Source: RYN-230 sp963837515
GTDB taxonomy: Bacteria > Actinomycetota > Actinomycetes > Streptosporangiales > Streptosporangiaceae
NCBI GenBank assembly: GCA_963837515.1
Contig: CAWINT010000008.1
Span: forward strand, 248,001-312,000
Length of the DNA: 64,000 nucleotides
Reading direction: 5' to 3'
The position numbers and the translations under genes were made by a program. The number at the start of each line of letters is the position of its first letter. Position 1 is the first letter of the stretch. Below are positions 41,094 through 48,249 of this stretch, piece by piece. The notes under the pieces are model-generated. The model was not told the DNA's origin and made no database searches. It saw only the letters and a list, made by a program, of their open reading frames with translations.

Positions 41094-42077
41094 ATGGTGG
41101 GGATGACCGGCACGGTGGGGCTTACCTCGGTGGAGATCTGCGCCGGGGCCGGAGGCCAGGCACTCGGCCTGGAGCAGGCCGGGTTCGCCCACGAGGCCGT
41201 CGCCGAACTGGACCCGGCGGCCTGCGACACGCTGCGGATCAACCGGGACTGGAAGGTCATCGAGGGCGACGTGGCCAACGTGGACGGCCGGGCCTTCGCG
41301 GGCGTGGACCTGCTGGCCGGCGGCGTGCCCTGCCCGCCGTTCTCCATCGCCGGCAAGCAGCTGGGCAGTGACGACGAGCGGGATCTGTTTCCGCAGGCGC
41401 TGCGGCTGGTGGCGGAGATCCAGCCGCGGGCCGTGCTGCTGGAGAACGTGCGCGGCCTCGCCGCGCGCCGTTTCGACGGGTACCGCGACCAGGTGCTGGC
41501 GCAGCTGCACGAGATGGGTTATGCCACCTGGTGGGACCTGGTGCACGCCAGCGAGCACGGCGTTCCGCAGCTGCGGCCCCGGTTCGTGCTGGTCGCGGTG
41601 CGGTCTCCGTGGGCGGCCTGGTTCCGCTGGCCGGAGCCGTCGCCGCAGCCGCTGCCCACCGTGGGCGAACTCCTGGCCGACCTGATGGCCGCCGGCGGCT
41701 GGCCGGGCGCGGCGGACTGGGTGAGCCAGGCGCGGGGCATCGCGCCGACGATCGTGGGCGGCAGCAAGAAGCACGGCGGCCCGGACCTGGGCCCGACCCG
41801 GGCCCGCGAGGCCTGGCGGCTGCTCGGCGTGGACGGCCTCGGGATCGGGGACACGGCCCCCGGCCCGCTGTTCCCGGCCGGGCAGCGGCCAAAGCTGACC
41901 GTGCGGATGGTGGCCCGGCTGCAGGGCTTCCCCGACACGTGGGAGTTCTCGGGGCGGAAGACCGCCGCCTACCGGCAGGTCGGCAACGCGTTCCCGCCGC
42001 CGGTGGCCCGCGCCCTCGGCGAGGCCATCCGCGACGCCCTCACCCATGCCGGGAAAGGCCCGGCCCAGGTCGGTTAG
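41094..42077 (+). CDS. DNA (cytosine-5-)-methyltransferase
   Basis: 327 aa from ATG 41094 (GGAGGGC upstream); ATG 41040 and 41103 are alternatives. Motif I 'TSVEICAGAGGQALGLEQAG', motif IV 'LLAGGVPCPPFSIAGKQ' with catalytic Cys80, motif VI 'AVLLENVRGL', motif VIII 'GVPQLRPRFVLV', motif X 'YRQVGNAFPPPVARALG'. The target-recognition region between VIII and IX is short. It should protect the site cut by the upstream endonuclease by 5-methylcytosine. No Vsr endonuclease gene is present nearby. Confidence 0.93.
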   Translation: MVGMTGTVGLTSVEICAGAGGQALGLEQAGFAHEAVAELDPAACDTLRINRDWKVIEGDVANVDGRAFAGVDLLAGGVPCPPFSIAGKQLGSDDERDLFPQALRLVAEIQPRAVLLENVRGLAARRFDGYRDQVLAQLHEMGYATWWDLVHASEHGVPQLRPRFVLVAVRSPWAAWFRWPEPSPQPLPTVGELLADLMAAGGWPGAADWVSQARGIAPTIVGGSKKHGGPDLGPTRAREAWRLLGVDGLGIGDTAPGPLFPAGQRPKLTVRMVARLQGFPDTWEFSGRKTAAYRQVGNAFPPPVARALGEAIRDALTHAGKGPAQVG

Positions 42078-42155
42078 CCGTTCGGGCCGGGCCGGGCCTG
42101 GCCTGGGCCTGGCCTGGCCTGGCCTGGCCGGGGTGGCCCGGGGTGGCCCGGCGCC
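42078..42155. repeat. CCTGG tandem repeat after the methyltransferase gene
   Basis: Short GGCCTGG and GGGTGGCCC units repeated for about 75 bases between the methyltransferase stop and the long palindrome. Confidence 0.6.
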
Positions 42156-42173
42156 CGGGGTAGCGTGCATGCC

Positions 42174-42219
42174 TCAGCAGTCCGGGTTCCTGCCCTAGGG
42201 CAGGAACCCGGACTGCTGA
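42174..42219. terminator. perfect 46-bp palindrome, probable terminator
   Basis: Left arm TCAGCAGTCCGGGTTCCTGC then CCT (42174-42196), right arm its exact complement (42197-42219), no loop. It lies 97 bases after the methyltransferase stop and 41 bases before the next gene. There is no T-run; in high-GC actinobacteria such hairpins can still end transcription, but a protein-binding role is possible. Confidence 0.6.
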
Positions 42220-42259
42220 TCACATGGGTCCATGACTACTTGTTTGAGGCGAGATTGTC

Positions 42260-43366
42260 GTGATAGCCCCTATCGCTGTCCGCGATACCGCAGCCGTCTT
42301 TGGTGCACTGCTCGTGCTGACCGCGACGGTGAGTGTGGTCGGCACAGTCATCATCCCCCGCAAAACCCGCAGTCATCTCACGCGCCTGGTCAACCGGGCC
42401 GTCGCCGGGGCGTTCCGGCTGATCACCAGGCCAGCGAAGCGGTATGAACTGCGTGACCGCCTGGCGGCCCGACAGGCGGCCGTGATCCTTCTCGTCCAGT
42501 TGGCCCTGTGGCTTGGCACCCTCTTTGTCGGCTTTGCGCTGCTGGTGTGGCCGCTGACGGCGAATATCACCACGGCCTTCAGCACCGTCGGGCCGGCGTT
42601 GTGGACCTTCGGCTCGGCCGAGGCCAACGGTTTCTACGAGAAGATGCTGCTGGACATGGCGGCCATGACGGCACTGGTCACCATCACCCTGCAGATCGCT
42701 TACCTGCCGGTCCTATACGCCGCATTCAACCGCCGCGAGACCGAAATCGAATTGCTGAGCTCACGGGCCGGGTCCCCGTCCTGGGGGCCGGAGTTGCTCG
42801 CCCGAACCCATTACGCGCTCGGTTCGGGCACCTCGACGTTGGACACGCTGCCGGAACTTTACGCACAGTGGGAGCGCTGGGCGGCGGACGTCACGGAAAG
42901 TCACGTCACCTACTCGCCGCTGATCTGGTTTAGGTCGGCGGACCCGCTGGCCTCATGGGTTACCGCGCTGCTCGCCATGCTTGACTCGGCCGCGCTGTAC
43001 CTGTCGCTGTGCCCCCGGGCGGCCCCGCAGGTTCCGGCCAGGCTCTGCCTGCGCAGCGGCCTGATGTGCTTCGGCCAGGTCGCCCGGTCAATGGGCATCG
43101 ACGTGCCGGAGCACCCTGACGTCGCCGCCGGGATCAGCCTGACCTACGGGGAATACCTGGAGGCCATCATGCGGCTGCGCGAGATGGACTTCCCGATTGA
43201 GCGGGAGCCAGCCGGGGCCTGGCCGGACTTTGTGGGCTGGCGGGTCAACTATGAGCGAGCCGCCTATGCGATAGCCGCCGCTGTGGATGTGGTGCCCGCC
43301 ATGTGGTCCGGGCGCCGGCGGCGCGAGACGGCGATCATCCCGCCGCTGCGCCCGATACCGGGGTAA
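42260..43366 (+). CDS. membrane protein of unknown function
   Basis: 368 aa, GTG start, no strong ribosome site. Three hydrophobic helices in the N-terminal half: about residues 12-33 ('AVFGALLVLTATVSVVGTVI'), 75-97 ('ILLVQLALWLGTLFVGFALL'), and 128-155 ('MTALVTITLQIAYLPVLYAA'). Between the last two is 'TTAFSTVGPALWTFG', where an ion-channel pore loop would be in two-helix channels, but no selectivity-filter motif is exact. The rest (about 160-368) is soluble and helical ('ELYAQWERWAADVTESHVTY'). I do not recognise a named family. A channel-like or sensor role is conjecture. Confidence 0.75.
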   Translation: MIAPIAVRDTAAVFGALLVLTATVSVVGTVIIPRKTRSHLTRLVNRAVAGAFRLITRPAKRYELRDRLAARQAAVILLVQLALWLGTLFVGFALLVWPLTANITTAFSTVGPALWTFGSAEANGFYEKMLLDMAAMTALVTITLQIAYLPVLYAAFNRRETEIELLSSRAGSPSWGPELLARTHYALGSGTSTLDTLPELYAQWERWAADVTESHVTYSPLIWFRSADPLASWVTALLAMLDSAALYLSLCPRAAPQVPARLCLRSGLMCFGQVARSMGIDVPEHPDVAAGISLTYGEYLEAIMRLREMDFPIEREPAGAWPDFVGWRVNYERAAYAIAAAVDVVPAMWSGRRRRETAIIPPLRPIPG

Positions 43367-43391
43367 GCCGCTGCGCCCGATACCGGGGTAA
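43345..43391. repeat. 25-bp duplication at the gene end
   Basis: CCGCTGCGCCCGATACCGGGGTAA occurs twice in a row; the first copy is the end and stop of the membrane protein gene. Confidence 0.75.
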
Positions 43392-43444
43392 CCGGACTCG
43401 GCGGCTGCCGGCCAGCGCTCCGGGATTACCCGGCGGTGAACCGA

Positions 43445-43511
43445 TTGGACTGCATAGTCCAAAGTGTTGGGAGCCTTCGGGCCAGAGAAGTGGACTGTAA
43501 AGTCCACTTCT
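43445..43511. promoter_or_regulatory. two TetR-type operators GGACT-N4-AGTCC
   Basis: Site 1 TTGGACTGCATAGTCCAA (43445-43462) and site 2 AGAAGTGGACT-GTAA-AGTCCACTTCT (43486-43511) are both perfect palindromes sharing TGGACT-N4-AGTCCA. They lie 62-128 bases before the TetR start. Two related sites with the same half-sites directly before a TetR gene are strong evidence of autoregulation of the TetR-secA2 unit. Confidence 0.85.
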
Positions 43512-43572
43512 AAGTTGTGCGAGATTGGAGCCTGCAGCGCGGCGTGGTGACGTGGATGTGAAGGATGGCGGA

Positions 43573-44250
43573 ATGGGTGCGACGCTGACCCGGAAGGGGC
43601 TGGCCACCCGGCAGCGAATCGTGGCCGGGGCGGCGGAGCTGTTCCGGGCGCGCGGGGTGGCGGGCACGTCGCTGGACGACGTGTGCGAGGTGACCAGCAC
43701 CAGCAAGAGCCAGTTGTTCCACTACTTCCCGGACGGACGCGCCCAGTTGATCGCCGCCGTGGCCCAGCATGCGGCAGACCGGGTCCTTGAGGACCAGCAG
43801 CCCGCGCTGGATCAGCTGACGTCCTGGGCCGCGTGGCGCGCCTGGCGGGACCGCGTCGTCGAGCGGTACCGGGCCCAGGGCCAGTCCTGCCCGCTGGCCG
43901 TCCTCACTTCACAGTTGGGACCCGGCTCGCCCGAGCACCGTGAGGTGGTGGTCGGGTTGTTCTCCCGGTGGCAGCAGAAGATCGCGGACGGTATCCGCGC
44001 CATGCAGGCCAGCGGGCGTATCGGGGCTTCCGTGGACGCGGACCGGCGGGCGGCCGCGCTGCTGGCCGGCTTTCAGGGCGGCGTGCTGATCATGCTGGCC
44101 ACGGGGCAGATCGCGCACCTCGAAGCGGCCCTGGACGAGGGGATCGCGGCGCTGCGCGGGATGGGCGGGGCGGCTCACGAGGGAGGTAGCGGGCCAGCCG
44201 GCCCGGAGGGGCCCAGCGGCTCAGCCACACCGGACGGGGGCGGGACGTGA
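43573..44250 (+). CDS. TetR/AcrR family regulator (LmrA/YxaF-like)
   Basis: 225 aa from ATG 43573. HTH: 'LATRQRIVAGAAELFRARGV', 'AGTSLDDVCEVTSTSKSQLF' then HYFPDGR, where the K-S-Q-L-F-H-Y-F recognition helix is typical of the LmrA/YxaF subgroup, as is C-terminal 'CPLAVLTSQLGPGSPEHREV'. The stop overlaps the SecA2 start (GTGA), so both are on one message. The paired operators upstream indicate that it represses itself and the SecA2 gene. The last 25 residues are Gly/Pro-rich. Confidence 0.92.
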   Translation: MGATLTRKGLATRQRIVAGAAELFRARGVAGTSLDDVCEVTSTSKSQLFHYFPDGRAQLIAAVAQHAADRVLEDQQPALDQLTSWAAWRAWRDRVVERYRAQGQSCPLAVLTSQLGPGSPEHREVVVGLFSRWQQKIADGIRAMQASGRIGASVDADRRAAALLAGFQGGVLIMLATGQIAHLEAALDEGIAALRGMGGAAHEGGSGPAGPEGPSGSATPDGGGT

Positions 44251-46550
44251 GCGGGCTGCGGTCCCGGGTCCGGCGCTTCCTCCAGAAACCCGGATCGGCG
44301 AGCCTGGGCGGCTACCAGGCCCTGCTGCCGGACATCGCGGCGCGCGAGGAACAGCTGCATGACCTGGATGACGCCGCGCTGACCGCGGCGGCGGCCGGGG
44401 CAGCCGACGACGCCGCGATCTGCGCCTTCGGCCGGGAGGCGGCCCGCCGGGCGCTCGGCGAACGCCCCTACGATGTCCAGCTGCTCGGCACCCTGGCCCT
44501 GCTGTCCGGGCAGGTCGCCGAGATGGCCACCGGCGAGGGCAAGACCCTGTCCGGGACACTGGCCGCGGCCGGGTACGCGCGGCGCGGCCACCGGGTCCAG
44601 GTCATGTCGGTTAACGACTACCTGGCCCGCCGGGACGCGGAATGGATGCGGCCGGTCTACGACCTGCTCGGGGTGGGCGTGGGCTGGATCGGTCAGGGCA
44701 GTACCCCGGAGGAGCGGCGGCAGGCCTACGCCGCGGACGTGTGCTACGCCTCGGCCAACGAGATCGGCTTTGACGTGCTCCGCGACCGGCTCGCAGTCGC
44801 GCCCGGCGACCTGGTCACCGCCGAGCCGGACGTGGTACTGATCGACGAGGCCGACTCGGTGCTGGTCGACGAGGCACTGATCCCACTGGTGCTGGCCGGG
44901 TCGGCGGGCGGGGCCGACGCCGGCGGGGAGATGGCCCGGATCGCGGGCCGGCTGCTGCCCCGGCTGCACTACGAGGTGGACGACGAGCGGCGCAACGTCT
45001 ACCTGACCGACGCCGGGGCGCGGCTGTCCGAGCAGGCCCTGGGCGGCCTCGACCTGTACGCGGAAGCCAACCTGGACCTGCTGACCCGGCTGAACATCGC
45101 GCTGCACGCCGAGGCGCTGCTGCAGCGGGACGTGGACTATATCGTCCGCGACGGCCGGGTCCAGCTGGTCAGCGCGTCGCGCGGCCGGGTCGCCCGGCTG
45201 CAGCGCTGGCCGGACGGCCTGCAGGCGGCGGTGGAGGCCAAGGAGGGGCTGCGGCCCACCGACAGCGGCGAGATCCTGGACAGCATCACGATCCAGTCCC
45301 TGGTCCGCCGGTACCCGGTGGTGTGCGGGATGACCGGCACCGCCGTGGCGGTGGGCGAGCAGCTGCGCGAGTTCTACGGCCTGGAGGTCGCGGTCATCCA
45401 GCCGAACCGGCCGTGCATCCGGGAGGACGAGCCGGACCGGCTGTACGCGACCGCGGAGCAGAAGGAGGCGGCCGTCGCCGGGCTGGTGGCGCAGGCCCAC
45501 GGCACCGGCCGCCCGGTGCTGCTCGGCACCCTCGACGTGGCCGAGTCCGAGCGGCTCGCCGCCCGGCTGGCCGGTGACGGGCTGCCGTCCGTGGTGCTCA
45601 ACGCCAAGAACGACGCCGACGAGGCGGCGATCGTCGCCGAGGCCGGGGCGCGCGGCGCCATCACGGTGTCCACCCAGATGGCCGGCCGGGGCACCGACAT
45701 CCGGCTCGGCGGCACCGGCGGGGACCGGGACGAAGTCGCCGCGCTCGGCGGGCTGCTGGTGATCGGGGTCGGCCGGCACGCCAGCAGCCGCCTCGACCAT
45801 CAGCTGCGCGGCCGGTCCGGCCGGCAGGGCGATCCCGGCGGGTCGGTGTTCTTCCTCAGCATGCTCGACGAGCTGATCACCTCGTGCGTGCCGGACGCCG
45901 AGCCGCCGGCCCAGGTGGACGAGGACGGCCGGGTGCACGACGAGCGGGCGCACTGGAACGTCGGCCACGCCCAGCGCGTCGCCGAGGGTGTCCACCTGCA
46001 GATCCACCGGAACACCTGGCGGTACAACGCGCTCATCGAGGACCAGCGGCGGGCCGTGCTGGACTACCGGGGCCAGGTGCTGCGCACCGGTCTCGCGCTC
46101 CGTGAGCTGGCGGAATCGAGCCCGGACCGGGTGGCCAGCCTGCGGGAGCGGGTGCCGGAGGACGTGCTGGCCGAGGCGGCCCGCCAGATCACCCTGTCGC
46201 ACCTGGACCGGGCCTGGTCGGACTACCTGGCCGCGGCGGCGGACCTGCGGGAGGGCATCCACCTGAGGTCGCTGGGCCACGGTGCCAACCCGTTCGGCGG
46301 CTCGCTGAACCCGGTGAACGAGTTCAACCGCGAGCTGACCGAGCTGTTCGGCCGGTTCTCCGCCGGCGTCCGGGATCGGGCCCAGGCCACCTTCGAGGCG
46401 GCGGACATCACCGAGCGCGGGGCCGACCTCGACGCGGCCGGGCTGAAGCGGCCCAGTGCCACCTGGACGTATGTGGTCCAGGAGAACCCGTTCGGCACCG
46501 AGTTCGGCCGCGCCGTCCAGGCCATCGGCCGCCTCCTCGGCCGCCGCTGA
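44247..46550 (+). CDS. secA2: accessory Sec system translocase SecA2
   Basis: 767 aa from GTG 44247. A SecA-type motor: Walker A 'AEMATGEGKTLSG' (residues 91-103), 'MSVNDYLARRDAEW', DEAD box 'LIDEADSVLVDEALIPLV' (198-215), preprotein crosslinking region, and motif V/VI 'QMAGRGTDIRLGG' and 'LRGRSGRQGDPGGSVFFLS'. It is shorter than SecA1 (about 900 aa) and lacks the C-terminal zinc-binding tail, as in actinobacterial SecA2. It exports a subset of proteins across the membrane with SecYEG. Coupling to a TetR gene is uncommon and suggests induced export. Confidence 0.93.
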   Translation: MSGLRSRVRRFLQKPGSASLGGYQALLPDIAAREEQLHDLDDAALTAAAAGAADDAAICAFGREAARRALGERPYDVQLLGTLALLSGQVAEMATGEGKTLSGTLAAAGYARRGHRVQVMSVNDYLARRDAEWMRPVYDLLGVGVGWIGQGSTPEERRQAYAADVCYASANEIGFDVLRDRLAVAPGDLVTAEPDVVLIDEADSVLVDEALIPLVLAGSAGGADAGGEMARIAGRLLPRLHYEVDDERRNVYLTDAGARLSEQALGGLDLYAEANLDLLTRLNIALHAEALLQRDVDYIVRDGRVQLVSASRGRVARLQRWPDGLQAAVEAKEGLRPTDSGEILDSITIQSLVRRYPVVCGMTGTAVAVGEQLREFYGLEVAVIQPNRPCIREDEPDRLYATAEQKEAAVAGLVAQAHGTGRPVLLGTLDVAESERLAARLAGDGLPSVVLNAKNDADEAAIVAEAGARGAITVSTQMAGRGTDIRLGGTGGDRDEVAALGGLLVIGVGRHASSRLDHQLRGRSGRQGDPGGSVFFLSMLDELITSCVPDAEPPAQVDEDGRVHDERAHWNVGHAQRVAEGVHLQIHRNTWRYNALIEDQRRAVLDYRGQVLRTGLALRELAESSPDRVASLRERVPEDVLAEAARQITLSHLDRAWSDYLAAAADLREGIHLRSLGHGANPFGGSLNPVNEFNRELTELFGRFSAGVRDRAQATFEAADITERGADLDAAGLKRPSATWTYVVQENPFGTEFGRAVQAIGRLLGRR

Positions 46551-46655
46551 GCGGCACCCGGGCCGCTTCATGGATGATCTCCTTGGCGGATCCGGAACAC
46601 GGAGCTGCCGGCAGCGGAGGCCGGTCCGGCGCCGGCCGGCAAGGGAGTCGTCAAG

Positions 46656-47732
46656 ATGATCATTGATTGTGCCTATTACCAGAACGGCCGCAGGGAGCAG
46701 GATGACCTGGGCTCGCTGGCGGAGGCAGCGGCCCGGTGCCGCGAGGGCGGCTTCGTGTGGCTGGGCCTGTTCGAGCCGGACGATGCGGAACTCGACCAGG
46801 TGCGTGAGTCGTTCGGACTGCACGAGCTCGCGGTGGAGGATGCGCAGACCTTTCACCTGCGGCCCAAGACCGAGCTTTACGGAGAAGACGTCCGGCTGGT
46901 GATCCTGCGCACCGCGCGCTACGACGACGAGGCCGAAGAGGTCGAGTTCGGCAAGATCAGCATCTTCCTCGCGCCCACCTTCGTGATCACCGTGCGGCAG
47001 GGCGTGGCCAGCGAGCTGCGCGAGGCCAGGCAGCGGCTGGAGCATCGGCCGGACCTGCTCCGGAGCGGCACGTCTTCGGTGCTGTGGGCGATCCTGGACC
47101 AGGTGGTGGACGGGTACGCGCCCGTCGTGGCCGGCCTGGAGCACGACATCGACCAGATCGAAGCCACCGTGTTCTCCGGCACGGTGGCCCCGACCGAGCG
47201 GATCTACTCGCTGCGCCGGGAGGCGACCGACTTCTTCCGCGCCGTCCACCCGCTGCTCGGCGTGGTCACCACGCTCCAGCGCGCCGTGGCCGCCCCCGAA
47301 CTGCAGCCCTACCTGCGCGACGTCCAAGATCACCTGCTGCTGGTCGACGAAGAGGTGTCCGCGCAGCGTGACCTGCTGCGCACGGTGCTGGAAGCCAACA
47401 TGGCGGTGATCTCCACCGAGCAGACGAGGATCAGCCTGCAGCAGAACACCACGATTGAGCAGCTCACGATCCTGGCCACGATCTTCCTGCCGCTGACCTT
47501 CGTGACCGGCTTCTTCGGCCAGAACTTCCGTTGGCTCGTATCGGATATCGCCACCCCTGCCGCGTTCGCCGGCTACGGCATCGGCGGCCTGCTGCTACCG
47601 CTGACCCTGCTCTGGCTGTGGCTCAGGCGGCGCCGGCCGCGCTCCGGCGCCGAGGTGGTGCCCGGCGCCAGCGGCGCCGGCCGGCCGCCTGACGCCTGGC
47701 CCGGCCGCCTGACGCCCGGCCCGCCCGCCTGA
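46656..47732 (+). CDS. CorA-like magnesium/cobalt transporter, GQN variant
   Basis: 358 aa from ATG 46656 (AAGGGAG upstream). The N-terminal cytoplasmic domain ('GGFVWLGLFEPDDAELDQVR', 'HELAVEDAQTFHLRPKTELY') and the long helix leading to two membrane helices (about 272-290 and 302-322) match CorA. The signature loop is 'TGFFGQN' (residues 284-290): the usual Gly-Met-Asn is Gly-Gln-Asn. This loop coordinates hydrated Mg2+ at the pore entrance, so ion choice may differ. It has its own gap of 105 bases after secA2. Confidence 0.88.
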   Translation: MIIDCAYYQNGRREQDDLGSLAEAAARCREGGFVWLGLFEPDDAELDQVRESFGLHELAVEDAQTFHLRPKTELYGEDVRLVILRTARYDDEAEEVEFGKISIFLAPTFVITVRQGVASELREARQRLEHRPDLLRSGTSSVLWAILDQVVDGYAPVVAGLEHDIDQIEATVFSGTVAPTERIYSLRREATDFFRAVHPLLGVVTTLQRAVAAPELQPYLRDVQDHLLLVDEEVSAQRDLLRTVLEANMAVISTEQTRISLQQNTTIEQLTILATIFLPLTFVTGFFGQNFRWLVSDIATPAAFAGYGIGGLLLPLTLLWLWLRRRRPRSGAEVVPGASGAGRPPDAWPGRLTPGPPA

Positions 47733-47852
47733 CGCCTGGCCCGGGAAACTTTCGCCGGCCCCCACGCCCGGCGCCGGGGCGTATGGCCAGGCAGCCGTGA
47801 TGTGCGCCAGCCAGGGCGTGGTCCCGGGCGTGGCGGCCATTGACGCCCCAGA

Positions 47853-47929
47853 TTGTGATCGCTCACACTCCTCGGCACGTCCCGGTTCAAGGCCCGGGCC
47901 CCGAACGAGAGCGGGTTGTGAGCGCTAAC
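47853..47929. promoter_or_regulatory. paired LacI-type operators before the arabinofuranosidase gene
   Basis: TTGTGATCGCTCACAC (47853-47868) and GTTGTGAGCGCTAAC (47915-47929) both fit the TGTGAGCGCTCACA-like consensus bound by LacI-family repressors of sugar genes. They are 62 bases apart, about six helical turns, fitting a looped repressor. No LacI gene is in the window. Confidence 0.7.
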
Positions 47930-47944
47930 GCAGCGGGCGAGCCA

Positions 47945-48125
47945 GCAACCAGAGCCCCAGGCCGGCCCGGAGCCCCAGGCCGGCCCGGAGCCTTGGCCCG
48001 GAGCCCAGGCCAGCGCCCGGGGCCCAGGCCTGGCCCGGAGCCTTGGCCCGGAGCCCAGGCCAGCCCGGAGCCTTGGCCCGGGGCCCTGCGCCGGCCCGGA
48101 GCCCAGGTCGGCCCGGAGCCCTGCG
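47945..48125. repeat. GC-rich repeat array in the leader of the arabinofuranosidase gene
   Basis: Alternating units of CCCAGGCCGGCCCGGAGC and CTTGGCCCGGAGCCCAGGCC, roughly nine in all, between the operators and the ribosome site. Transcribed, they would form strong structure in the 5' untranslated region. Confidence 0.7.
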
Positions 48126-48249
48126 CCGCCTCCGGTCCGCTGCAGCAGACCCCGGGGTGGCCAGCCGCCATGGCGCACACCACGGCTGGCCGCCCCGGAC
48201 CCACCCAGATGTCGCGATTTCCCCCCATCCGGCTACAGGAGGTAGGTAC

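Larger units (their letters stand above)
47733..48249. other. 517-base region with LacI-type sites and repeat leader
   Basis: No gene. After short GCCTGACGCC repeats come two operator-like sites (47853-47868, 47915-47929), then about 190 bases of CCCAGGCCGGCCCGGAGC-type repeats (47945-48125), and finally AGGAGGTAGGT before the arabinofuranosidase start. Confidence 0.75.
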
